Assembly (NCBI RefSeq): GCF_000472665.1
Contig: NZ_AXAC01000045.1
Span: 1-32,737 of the forward strand
DNA: 32,737 bases
Origin: Acetobacterium malicum subsp. dehalogenans DSM 11527
GTDB taxonomy: Bacteria; Bacillota; Clostridia; Eubacteriales; Eubacteriaceae
Direction: 5' to 3'
In this document: positions 14,681 through 23,165 of the stretch, piece by piece
Layout: every line of letters starts with the position of its first letter
Position numbering within the stretch: the stretch's first letter is position 1
The notes under the pieces: model-generated
What the model was told of the DNA's origin: nothing
Databases searched by the model: none
Seen by the model: only the letters and a program-made list of their open reading frames with translations
Made by a program: the position numbers and the translations under genes

Positions 14681-15673
14681 CTAAATGTCATCTATTTCTT
14701 TTTGTCGTTCTAGCTGTCGCTGTGCTGTTTTGATAACATCCTCAGTTTTATCTGTTTCATCATACTTGGTATAAAACCCGAAAGAAACTGACAATTTTAT
14801 CGATTGGACCTTAATTTCGTCCATGTTCTTTTTAAAGCGTTCCAACGCCCGCTCAACCTTGGCACCTTCAGTTCTTGGCATTAGAATGACAAATTCATCG
14901 CCTTCATGACGGGCTACAACATCATCGCCCCGCACCCCGTATTTGAGCACCTGTACCGCTTTCCTCATTAAAATATCACCCACCGCATGGCCATATTCGT
15001 TATTGACCTTGGACATGCCGTTGATATTCATGAAAATGATGGATAATGGATAATACTGCTCTTCATCCATGCGTTCCAATTCTTTTTCATAAAATCGGCG
15101 ATTATAAACGCCAGTCAGCTGATCATAGAAGGATAATGATTCCATATTCTGATCGAGGCTGTTTTTCTCTTTTAACATATCTTTGATAAAATTCTTATTC
15201 TCAGTCACATCCTGAATAAAACAGACGATGCCGATTATTTCACCATTGCTTTTTTTGATCGGAGCCCAATGGTTTTTTCCCACCACCACATTGCCTTTTT
15301 CACCTTCGTATTCTTCCAGGGAAGAAAACTGCTCGCCTGCCAGAACCCGGTCAAAAAAAACTTTTAGGTTCTCGCGTTCTTCATTATTGTCAATAATATC
15401 CAGAATCCGGGTTCCAATGGTTATATTGGCACCCCATTGTTCTTTTGCCATCGCTTGATGGCGATTATTAAAGCTCAGGTAACGGTATTCCCGATCCAGC
15501 CCAAAAACCAGAAATTCATGGGTTGTTTCAAGGATCGTCTTTAGCAGACTATTTGCCAATTCCAACTTTTCAGTCAAAGCTAGGACGGCTTCTTCAAATG
15601 ATTGCTCTTCTAGTTTTTTTCTATTATCCTGATTTATTGTATCAATATTAACTACGCTCATATTTTTACTCAC
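14681..15673 (-). CDS. PAS-GGDEF protein with altered active-site residues
   Basis: 330 residues, soluble. A short coiled region (15-45) leads to a PAS domain (about 45-160, ending VCFIQDVTENK), then a GGDEF domain (180-325) starting FYDQLTGVYNRRFYE. The signature is EGDEF at 257-261, and the Asp that binds metal in the DxDxFK motif is Asn216 in MNINGMSKVNN. The inhibitory RxxD site is intact (Arg248-Asp251). The protein may therefore be a weak or inactive diguanylate cyclase that senses c-di-GMP. The GTG start has GGAGG ten bases upstream; no ATG is better placed. Confidence 0.88.
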   Translation of the reverse strand: MSKNMSVVNIDTINQDNRKKLEEQSFEEAVLALTEKLELANSLLKTILETTHEFLVFGLDREYRYLSFNNRHQAMAKEQWGANITIGTRILDIIDNNEERENLKVFFDRVLAGEQFSSLEEYEGEKGNVVVGKNHWAPIKKSNGEIIGIVCFIQDVTENKNFIKDMLKEKNSLDQNMESLSFYDQLTGVYNRRFYEKELERMDEEQYYPLSIIFMNINGMSKVNNEYGHAVGDILMRKAVQVLKYGVRGDDVVARHEGDEFVILMPRTEGAKVERALERFKKNMDEIKVQSIKLSVSFGFYTKYDETDKTEDVIKTAQRQLERQKEIDDI

Positions 15674-15894
15674 TAAGCCTCAACCTCCAAAATTATTTTA
15701 ATCTTAGATTCAATTAAAATGCATTCCAGAATAATCTGAGAACACTTTATACATTGTAACATTTCCATGGTTAAGATTCTACTTTTTTCTCCTGTAATTT
15801 TTATAACCAGATATCGTTGTGGCACAATGGTCTGCCGCATAACTGTATTTTTTTGCTTTTATAAATACCGTCCAGCCTGCCGATATTTTGACGG

Positions 15895-17796
15895 CTAAAG
15901 TTTGATGCCTTCGGGAAAGCCCACTGAAAAACCCGGTTGTTTGAGTATTTTTTGATTGGAAAAATCAATTTTTTCCAGAGCATTGCAGCCAAAGAAGGCA
16001 TATTCACCGATGGTCTCCAACTCCCTGGGAAGATGAATTTCAATCAAATTTTTACATCCATAAAAGCAGCTGATGCCGATGTGTTTTAGCTGATCCGGGA
16101 GAATGATTCGGCTGATTTGATCACAATCCTTAAAAACATGACTTCCGAGCATTTCCAGCTGGCTGTTTCCATAAAATTCCACCGACTTAAGGCCCCGGCA
16201 GCCGAGAAAAGCAGCTTCTTCGATTTCGATCAGGGCGTCCGGAATAATCAGTTCTGCCAACGACTGGCAGCCTTCAAATGCCGATGTGCCAATCACTTCC
16301 AGCATCTTGCAGTGGTTCAGGTCGATTTTTTTTAATGCCTCACAGCCATAAAAGGCGAAGTCTTCAATCGCTTTGATAGTGTTAGGAAAGGTGATCGTTT
16401 CTAGTTGGCTGCATTTATAAAACATGCTTCGCTTGATGATCTCGACACCCTCGGGGATATGTACCGATTTTATCTCGTTGTCGTGACGATAGCCATGGTT
16501 TGCCGCTGCCTGAAATGAGGCTGCATCTTTAAAGACCAGTTCCTGATTTCCGGCAAGGTCAGTAAAGGGCTCCGGGTCATTTCCAAAATTGAGGCCAGGA
16601 TTTTTTGGGAAAAATGGTTTTGGTTCATTTTTCGAAAAAAAACCCATCCCCTTTTCATTGATTGTGAAATCTGTTTGGTTCGTGCTAATGAACTCCTGTT
16701 CCGGTTGGTAATCCCAGCTTTCCGGTTCCGCCTCTGCTTCTTTATCCGTTACGATGATTGTCTCCGCTGCAAATTGGTTTACTGGATCAATTTCCAGGTC
16801 CGCTTCCGGCGCACCATCGGTTAACCCGCTGGGTAAGGTGGTGTCAATTATATCCAATTTTTCCAGGGCTTCTTTTTTTTCTTCCAGGGCCTGATTCGCC
16901 ATAAATAATTCATTTTTGATGACATCCAGTTCTTCCCGGATCGGAAGCCGGTCTGGGTCGATGGTTTGTTCAACTAACCACTTGGCAGCGTGTTCGTTTT
17001 TGGCGGTTAATAATTCATCGCCAAGAATTTCCAACTCGTCTTTAGACGCCTGAACTTTTTCCATAAGGCTTTGCAAGTCAGTTTCAGACCCGTAAATATT
17101 GGCTTTGACCGCGTGCAGTTTATTTCTGGCAACTTCCAGTTCCTGACGGGTATTTTCCAATTCGGTGTTAAGCTGCGACAATTCTGTTTTTTGCGATTCG
17201 ATTTCATCATTGATCTGAATCAGATCCTGACTGACTGGAGATAGTTCACTGTTTTCCGAACGGTTGCCAGCCAATGCCGGGATCCCCTGCTGATCTGGAT
17301 TTTGTTCAAAAATGACCAGAAAGAAATCCTCATTCTGACCAATCGACGCTTGTTTGAGAAGTGGAGTCACCCGAATAGTAAGCCCCATAGTTTCCCCGTT
17401 TCGTCTTACTGTCACAACCGGGGAAGCACTGGCTGAGCGACTGGTAACGGCGTGATACAAGGTGGTATTCAAGTCACGGCGCAATTTTTTCCGGGCCATC
17501 TTCAGGATATTGTTTACTCCCGTATAACCCTGGGCGGGCTCCAGAAATAACCCGGTATGTCCATGAACATAGCGGATATTCCCCATCTGATCAACCAGCA
17601 CCGCCACCGGTGCATAAGCTTTTAATAATGCCTCCTGGGTCAACTCCTGAAAAGTTTTCTTTTTAGGCCCCACCCGTCGGACAATCGTAAAAAAGAGGGG
17701 CCACTCAAGGGCCCCCGATAATGGTAAAAATCGATCCTTCAGCAGATATTTCTTTTTATTTTGATTCCGTAATGTTGTTCTTTTCTGGTCTTCCAT
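15895..17796 (-). CDS. PAS / coiled-coil / BspA-type leucine-rich-repeat protein
   Basis: 633 residues, no signal peptide. Residues about 53-165 form a PAS-like domain whose pattern (LLKAYAPVAVLVDQMGNIRY, GHTGLFLEPAQG, NILKMARKKLRRDL) is that of the PAS region found in CheB-CheR-PAS fusion proteins. Residues 190-312 are a heptad-rich coiled coil (ELSQLNTELENTRQELE) like the linker of those fusions. An acidic low-complexity stretch (320-430) leads to about eight LRR_5 repeats (440-625) with the FxGCxxL ... IxLPxxLxxIGxxAF pattern. The neighbour upstream is cheR, 48 bases away, so it is probably co-transcribed. BspA-type LRRs are usually on the surface; here no secretion signal is seen, so it likely acts in the cytoplasm as a scaffold for signalling. 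AGGAGG precedes the ATG. Confidence 0.85.
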   Translation of the reverse strand: MEDQKRTTLRNQNKKKYLLKDRFLPLSGALEWPLFFTIVRRVGPKKKTFQELTQEALLKAYAPVAVLVDQMGNIRYVHGHTGLFLEPAQGYTGVNNILKMARKKLRRDLNTTLYHAVTSRSASASPVVTVRRNGETMGLTIRVTPLLKQASIGQNEDFFLVIFEQNPDQQGIPALAGNRSENSELSPVSQDLIQINDEIESQKTELSQLNTELENTRQELEVARNKLHAVKANIYGSETDLQSLMEKVQASKDELEILGDELLTAKNEHAAKWLVEQTIDPDRLPIREELDVIKNELFMANQALEEKKEALEKLDIIDTTLPSGLTDGAPEADLEIDPVNQFAAETIIVTDKEAEAEPESWDYQPEQEFISTNQTDFTINEKGMGFFSKNEPKPFFPKNPGLNFGNDPEPFTDLAGNQELVFKDAASFQAAANHGYRHDNEIKSVHIPEGVEIIKRSMFYKCSQLETITFPNTIKAIEDFAFYGCEALKKIDLNHCKMLEVIGTSAFEGCQSLAELIIPDALIEIEEAAFLGCRGLKSVEFYGNSQLEMLGSHVFKDCDQISRIILPDQLKHIGISCFYGCKNLIEIHLPRELETIGEYAFFGCNALEKIDFSNQKILKQPGFSVGFPEGIKL

Positions 17797-17844
17797 ATCC
17801 GGTTCCTCCTAAATTGTTAAGGTACTGCCCACTATATCTTTGCC

Positions 17845-18672
17845 CTAAAAAGGCTTCTGATACACCGCTGGCATAATAAATTTATAGTTTGTTTGTTTCA
17901 GATTCAGGGATTCTGCGTGACCAATAAACAGATACCCTCCGGGTTCGGTGTAATTGTACATTTTTTCCACCAACCGATCCTTGGTAGCCTGATCAAAGTA
18001 AATCATCACGTTTCGACAAAAAATCACATCAAACTTCTTTTTAAAAACAAAGGTCGGGGTCATCAGATTGAAACGGCGATAAATCACTTCTTTCTTGATC
18101 TCATCGACCACCATCATCTGGTTGCTGTCATAGTTCTGAAAATATCTCAGTTTCCAGTTGGGGGGCAGCACCTGAATCCGCTCTTTGTCATAAACTCCCC
18201 TTCTGGCCATATCCAGAACCTTATTTGAGATATCGGTAGCTAACAGCTTTTTGTCCCAATGATGGCCGTCCGATCCGAAAAACTCGGCCATGATCATGGC
18301 CAGGGTATACGGTTCTTCTCCAGTGGAACTGGCGGCACACCACAATCGAATATCGCGATTGTTTTCAGCTTCCTTTTTTTTCTTGAGATAGGGCAGAACC
18401 GTATTTTTAAAATAGTCAAAATGTTCCGGTTCGCGCATAAAAAATGTATGATTAGTCGAAACCTTGTCGATGAGTACCGAACTGGCTTCCCCGGTTTTAT
18501 CTGAAATCAAATAATGATAATAGTCTGTAAAGCTATCAAAGCCCAGCTCCACCAGCAGTTTATGAAGACGGCCCATCAGCAGGAGCTGCTTTTCTTTTTT
18601 TAACTCGATGCCATATTCGCTATGAATATATTCCGTTAACATGGCAAATTCTTTTTCGGTGATTTGAATCAT
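17845..18672 (-). CDS. cheR: CheR, chemoreceptor glutamate methyltransferase
   Basis: Transfers methyl groups from S-adenosylmethionine to receptor glutamates, 275 residues. The N-terminal helical domain (1-75) is followed by TNHTFFMRE at 73-81, the SAM site LWCAASSTGEEPYTLAM at 110-126, ATDIS at 145-149, CRNVMIYFD at 219-227 and GHAESL near 250. Length and motifs are complete. No cheB methylesterase is in the window. It sits with the PAS/LRR gene and apart from the cheA operon, divergent from the hemerythrin gene. Confidence 0.95.
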   Translation of the reverse strand: MIQITEKEFAMLTEYIHSEYGIELKKEKQLLLMGRLHKLLVELGFDSFTDYYHYLISDKTGEASSVLIDKVSTNHTFFMREPEHFDYFKNTVLPYLKKKKEAENNRDIRLWCAASSTGEEPYTLAMIMAEFFGSDGHHWDKKLLATDISNKVLDMARRGVYDKERIQVLPPNWKLRYFQNYDSNQMMVVDEIKKEVIYRRFNLMTPTFVFKKKFDVIFCRNVMIYFDQATKDRLVEKMYNYTEPGGYLFIGHAESLNLKQTNYKFIMPAVYQKPF

Positions 18673-18988
18673 TCTTCCACATCCTCAATCCTGTTTATCA
18701 TCGCTTCACCCATGGCCTGAAATGGCAACACATCAGGTAAAACCTTAGAATAGTTTACCCCAGCCCGCGGTTAATGTAAATACTGAATTTTTGAGTTGTT
18801 CCCCATGCTTTATGGGAATTAAGCTTTCTTTTTTTCAATGCTGAGGCCAGTAAAATCACTGGTCTTTAAATTTGCCGATGATGGAAAATCTGTACTCCAT
18901 TTTATTGACGTTGCCAGGAATCGCAGCTGATTTAAGCTGCTGTCACAAAAACTACCCCAGGAAAGCCGAATTATCCTTGATAATTTTC
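18673..18988. other. Divergent intergenic region between cheR and hemerythrin
   Basis: It holds a possible cheR promoter (18752-18780) and three short hairpins: CCCAT/ATGGG near 18809-18823, CCAGT/ACTGG near 18847-18862, and GCAGCT/AGCTGC at 18923-18940. None has a U-run or matches a riboswitch class I know. No gene is supported. Confidence 0.4.
18752..18780 (-). promoter_or_regulatory. Possible cheR promoter
   Basis: Minus strand TTTACA (18775-18780), 17-base spacer, TAAACT (18752-18757). Moderate match only. Confidence 0.4.
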
Positions 18989-19017
18989 TTGTCATCCGAC
19001 TCGAAAAGGGCTATAAT
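18989..19017 (+). promoter_or_regulatory. Hemerythrin promoter
   Basis: TTGTCA (18989-18994), 17-base spacer, TATAAT (19012-19017), 31 bases before the ATG. Confidence 0.8.
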
Positions 19018-19048
19018 AGAATAAATCTAATTTAGAATGGAGACAATC

Positions 19049-19450
19049 ATGGCAATTGTATGGACACCAGCATTATCAGTCGGCGTAGAAAACATTGATT
19101 CACAACATAAAATCTGGTTTGAAAAAGCAGATCAGCTTTTTGAAGCCGGGAAAACCGGAAAATCAAAGGAAGTTATTGCCCAGATGTTTGATTTTCTCGA
19201 CGACTATACCAAACAACATTTCAGAGATGAAGAAGCCTATATGACAAAAATTAACTATCCTGATATTGAAGAGCAAAAGAAGTTGCATAAGAACTTTATT
19301 GCCGAATTAGCAAAACTGAAAAAGGATTTTCAGGAGTCCGGCGGCAACATTACCCTGATTATCAATGCCAATCAGATGATCGTTGATTGGCTGACTAAAC
19401 ACATTTCGACCATGGATAAAAAAATCGGTACCTACGCCCAAACCCTATAA
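19049..19450 (+). CDS. Bacteriohemerythrin
   Basis: Di-iron oxygen-binding protein, 133 residues, single domain. The ligands appear in order: His in NIDSQHKIW, His and Glu in KQHFRDEEAYM, His in LHKNF, then His and Asp in TKHISTMDKK. Start ATG 19049 has GGAG six bases upstream; ATG 19037 would lie on that site. It is the only plus-strand gene, with its own promoter and terminator. In anaerobes such proteins scavenge or sense O2, or deliver it to chemoreceptors and reductases; beside chemotaxis genes a sensing or protective role is plausible. Confidence 0.93.
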   Translation: MAIVWTPALSVGVENIDSQHKIWFEKADQLFEAGKTGKSKEVIAQMFDFLDDYTKQHFRDEEAYMTKINYPDIEEQKKLHKNFIAELAKLKKDFQESGGNITLIINANQMIVDWLTKHISTMDKKIGTYAQTL

Positions 19451-19455
19451 AAAGC

Positions 19456-19490
19456 AAACCGCAGTCTCGTCGGAGAATGCGGTTTTTTTT
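19456..19490 (+). terminator. Terminator of the hemerythrin gene
   Basis: AAACCGCA (19456-19463) and TCTC pair with GAGA and TGCGGTTT (19478-19485), followed by a T-run to 19490. Confidence 0.9.
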
Positions 19491-19516
19491 ATCCGCAGAC
19501 CTGATTATTTAAAAAT

Positions 19517-19942
19517 TCAGTTCTGCTGCCTGCTGCTATCAAGATTTTCAAGAAAACCGATTTTTTTCAGCACCGCTGTTAGTTTTATCATATCAATGGG
19601 TTTTGATGCATAGGCATTGCAGCCATAGTCAAAGGCCGACTGAACTATCTGAGTTTCCCCCAGCACGGTGGTCATGATAATTTTACACGTTTTTGCTTCA
19701 TCGACACCATTTTGCCGTTCCAGATCCCGGATCGTTTTTAAAACCCGGATCCCATCAATTTTTGGCATCATCACATCGAGACAGATCAGATCATAGGGCA
19801 AACCATCTTTAGTGGCTAAAAGATAGGCATCGATGGCTTCCAGGCCATCAACGACCAGATCGCAGTCACCATATCGACTCAAAAATTTTGACAAAAATTT
19901 TCGGCTGACCATATCGTCTTCCACAATTAAAATTCGTTTCAT
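19517..19942 (-). CDS. Single-domain response regulator (CheY-like)
   Basis: Receiver domain only, 141 residues. Acidic pocket Glu8-Asp9-Asp10, phosphoacceptor Asp56 in CLDVMMP, switch Thr91/Thr92 and Lys114 in SKP are all present. It follows the hybrid kinase with one base between stop and start, so it is the likely phosphorylation target of that kinase or of CheA. No DNA-binding or enzymatic output domain is present; a role as CheY or as a phosphate relay is inferred. Confidence 0.92.
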   Translation of the reverse strand: MKRILIVEDDMVSRKFLSKFLSRYGDCDLVVDGLEAIDAYLLATKDGLPYDLICLDVMMPKIDGIRVLKTIRDLERQNGVDEAKTCKIIMTTVLGETQIVQSAFDYGCNAYASKPIDMIKLTAVLKKIGFLENLDSSRQQN

Positions 19943-19943
19943 C

Positions 19944-22900
19944 TCAATTCTCCCATTCGTTCCCGGTATTCATCAGCAGCCAGATTTCCTCGATTCGTTT
20001 TAAATACTCGGTCACTTTTTCGACCCGGTCTTTTCGGATTTCCAGTTCCATTTTAAAAACCAGACTTTTCAATTCGGCGGCATTCATTTGTTCAAATATC
20101 TCTTTCAGCTGATGGGCGATGACTTCCATCAAAATCAGGTTTTCCTGTTCCAGCAACAGCTTGAGACTATCAATTTTTTGATTGATCTCCCACTTTATTT
20201 TTTGATTTATCGTTAACGGCCCGGCCAAACCAATTGTCGTCATTTGCTGCTCTGGTTGATAAAAATTGCTGATCATTGTCTCCAGCTGAGAAGTTTCTGG
20301 TTTCTGCCGATCGCCCAGATATTCTTTTAGCAGCAACTGCATCTGATAGCGATCCAATGGTTTTGATAAATAACCATCCATACCGCTGGCCTTAAAAATC
20401 GCTTCATCACCTTTAAGGGCAAAGGCTGTCAGGGCGATGATGGGGGTTTTCTGATTCGGGGACTTTGGCGATACCGGGTATTCCAGAAAGGGCTCGGTTC
20501 TGTCTGACCTGCCGCGAATCATCTGCGCCGCCTGGATCCCATCCATGACTGGCATCTGCACGTCCATGAGGATGATGTCATAGCTTTTTTTTGACGCCGC
20601 CCTAACCCCTTCCACCCCGTTGCCGACCACATCAACCGTTGCACCAAAACTTTCAAGCATCTTTGCGATAACGATCTGATTGACCCGGTCATCTTCAACC
20701 AATAACACTTCCTCACCGGAAAAACTGACTTCCTCGCCGGACTCCGCTACTGTTTCACCCGGTTTCTTGGTAATCACCATCGGCAGAAAAATAGAAAAGG
20801 TACTCCCCACCCCCAATTGGCTGGTAAAGGTCACGCTGCCGCCCATCATTTCAAGGAGCTGTTTGGTAATCACCAGACCCAAACCCGTACCACCATACTC
20901 CCGGGTATATGAGCCATCGATCTGGGTAAAGCTCTTGAACAACAGTGAATAGTCTTTTACATCAATCCCGATGCCGGTGTCGGTGACAGAGATCTTCTGA
21001 ATGACTTCCGCGGGTTTGTCAGGCTGAAGCTCCTGACTGACCGTGATTTTAACCGACCCGGCATTGGTAAATTTGATGGCATTGCTGAGGATATTGTTGA
21101 TAACCTGCTTGAGCCGCATACTGTCCCCAATGACGAAATTAGAGCTAATTTTTTCATAACTCACTGACATTTCCAGGCATTTTTCCAGGGCGTGTTTCTT
21201 ATGGGTTTTAACTGTCGACTCGATGAGATCCATAAGATTGAAACTCATCGGCTTGATCATCAGTTTACCGGCCTCGATTTTGGCAAAATCAAGAATATCA
21301 TTAATAATCCCGATCAGCGAGGTCACACAGCCTTTGGCGGTTCTCAAATTGTCCTTCTGTTCCTCGGTCAACGGTTCCAGGGCAGTCAAATCAATCATCC
21401 CGACAATTCCGTTTAGCGGGGTACGGATTTCATGGCTCATGTTAGCCAAAAATTCGCTTTTCGCCCGATTGGCTTCTTCAGATCGTTCGATGGCCTGTTT
21501 CAGTTTGATTTCGGTTTTTTTCTTGACATCAATGTCCGCTGACAGCACCGCGATATATCCGGCTTCAGGACTGTAGATGGAACCTTCCACCCACTTTTTC
21601 AGTCGGATCATATAATATTCTTCCAAATGGATATTTTCGCCGTGGGCAAGAACTTCCTGAAAGCGGTTGAACAGTCCCTGACTTTCTTCGGTTTCGAGAA
21701 ATCCCATTTCGGATAGTTTGTGGCCAATTACCTCATCCCGTTTAATCCCAAACAGTTTTTCAGTGGCCAGATTCATTTCCACCAGTTCGGCATCCACCAG
21801 ATTGCGATCTCGGTCATACAGGGCTTTGAAGTATGAAATACTGCTGTCCATATATTTAAACAACGAAAAGTATTTCTTCTGACTTTTGATAAACAGTTCT
21901 TCGGCAAACCGTTCATCATGAATATCCAGAAACAAACCGATCATTCCGGCGTATTCCTGATTTTTGTCATAGAACGGCCGGCCCATCCCCCGGAAGGTCC
22001 GGTAGGTATTGTTCGGAGCCAGCAGTTCCAGTTCAATATTAAAATTGATTTTCTCACTGAGGGAGCGATTCAGAGTATCAATAAAACGGCTGTGATCGTT
22101 ATTTTTCATATGGTTGCTCAAGTCTTCCAGAAAGGATTCCCGGGAGATATTCATAAATGCTTTAAAGGTCTGATTGATAAAATCACAAATCTGATTGTGG
22201 TCGATCCGATAAATCATCACTGGCAAGCTGTCTAATATCGAGAGGCTTGATTCCCGGGCTTCTTTTAAACCACGTTCATAATAGACCTGCTCGGTAATAT
22301 CTTCCAGGGTAATGATATACTCTGAGTGATTGGCGGAAATAATTGGCAGGACACTGACATTAAGATAGCGGGTGTCTTCACTGCCGCCATTTATAAAATT
22401 TACTTTAACAGATTTGTCCCTGACCATCTTTTGATCTTCCAGAACTCGGGTGACGATTTTGCGGAACAGACAATAACCACAATTCAGCGAATAGCCACAC
22501 CCTCCATTGACACTGAAAACGCATCCCAGAGCGTCACCAAAAGCCTTGCCGAGAACCCGGGATTCGTCCAGATTAAATGTTTTGAGAAACGCCCGGTTGA
22601 CCCGGTTGATCAAAAAGCGGTCATCAATAACCAGCATGCTGGTGGGCAGCAGATCAAACATCATTTTTAAATTATTTCGTTCTTTTTTGATGGTTTTTTC
22701 AGCGGCGATGATTCGGGAGATATCCCGAAATACCACCACCTTGCCCAGATAGTCTCCGCTTGCTGATAACAATGGTGACAAATGCGCCGACAGGTAGCAT
22801 TTGCTGCCATCCGGTTTTAAATAAAAAGAGTGTTTAGGCAAACCCACACTTGCGCTGAGTTCGGTATTTTTGCCCTTGGCCCAGAGCTCCACGGGCGCTT

Positions 22901-23111
22901 CCTGGCCGTCCCGATATAATTTGAAAATATCGCCAAAGGTCTTGCCCAGTATTTCAGATAAATTCAAACCGAGTATCTTCAAAGCTTCAGCATTGGCAAA
23001 ATCCAGCCGATCACCCAGATCACTGGTCATGATTGCATCGCCGGCGCTGTTCAGCGTTGATACCAGCCAGGCTTTGTCTTTATTTTCAATATGCTGTCTC
23101 ATTTGGTCCAT
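19944..23111 (-). CDS. Hybrid sensor histidine kinase, four PAS domains, receiver and Hpt-like tail
   Basis: 1055 residues from ATG 23111, no clear membrane segment. PAS-like domains lie near 15-135, 150-275, 285-400 and 415-535. HisKA has His560 in FLANMSHEIRTPLNG; the ATPase part shows NNILSNAIKF, TDTGIGI and GGTGLGL. A receiver domain has Asp850 in LMDVQMP. The last about 100 residues end in a helical segment with AHQLKE (His1000) that resembles a degenerate Hpt. The second PAS carries Cys197, 205, 211 and 214 in a GCG..LNCGYC pattern that could bind metal or an Fe-S cluster. GGAG precedes ATG 23111 by seven bases; the frame to TTG 23129 lacks such a site. It follows the MCP gene and is coupled to the response regulator gene. 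Confidence 0.9.
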   Translation of the reverse strand: MDQMRQHIENKDKAWLVSTLNSAGDAIMTSDLGDRLDFANAEALKILGLNLSEILGKTFGDIFKLYRDGQEAPVELWAKGKNTELSASVGLPKHSFYLKPDGSKCYLSAHLSPLLSASGDYLGKVVVFRDISRIIAAEKTIKKERNNLKMMFDLLPTSMLVIDDRFLINRVNRAFLKTFNLDESRVLGKAFGDALGCVFSVNGGCGYSLNCGYCLFRKIVTRVLEDQKMVRDKSVKVNFINGGSEDTRYLNVSVLPIISANHSEYIITLEDITEQVYYERGLKEARESSLSILDSLPVMIYRIDHNQICDFINQTFKAFMNISRESFLEDLSNHMKNNDHSRFIDTLNRSLSEKINFNIELELLAPNNTYRTFRGMGRPFYDKNQEYAGMIGLFLDIHDERFAEELFIKSQKKYFSLFKYMDSSISYFKALYDRDRNLVDAELVEMNLATEKLFGIKRDEVIGHKLSEMGFLETEESQGLFNRFQEVLAHGENIHLEEYYMIRLKKWVEGSIYSPEAGYIAVLSADIDVKKKTEIKLKQAIERSEEANRAKSEFLANMSHEIRTPLNGIVGMIDLTALEPLTEEQKDNLRTAKGCVTSLIGIINDILDFAKIEAGKLMIKPMSFNLMDLIESTVKTHKKHALEKCLEMSVSYEKISSNFVIGDSMRLKQVINNILSNAIKFTNAGSVKITVSQELQPDKPAEVIQKISVTDTGIGIDVKDYSLLFKSFTQIDGSYTREYGGTGLGLVITKQLLEMMGGSVTFTSQLGVGSTFSIFLPMVITKKPGETVAESGEEVSFSGEEVLLVEDDRVNQIVIAKMLESFGATVDVVGNGVEGVRAASKKSYDIILMDVQMPVMDGIQAAQMIRGRSDRTEPFLEYPVSPKSPNQKTPIIALTAFALKGDEAIFKASGMDGYLSKPLDRYQMQLLLKEYLGDRQKPETSQLETMISNFYQPEQQMTTIGLAGPLTINQKIKWEINQKIDSLKLLLEQENLILMEVIAHQLKEIFEQMNAAELKSLVFKMELEIRKDRVEKVTEYLKRIEEIWLLMNTGNEWEN

Positions 23112-23165
23112 CAGACTTCTCCAGATCAATAGATTTTAAGTGTTAAGGTGACATCATTGAGTTGG

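Noticed and set aside
15801-16043. 80-residue minus-strand frame past the end of the LRR gene
   Set aside because: It overlaps the LRR gene in another frame and has no ribosome site. A frameshifted LRR tail was considered, but the extra part does not carry the repeat pattern.
18673-18988. Possible riboswitch (c-di-GMP type) in the cheR upstream region
   Set aside because: Several hairpins but none of the conserved core strings of c-di-GMP-I or -II aptamers on either strand.
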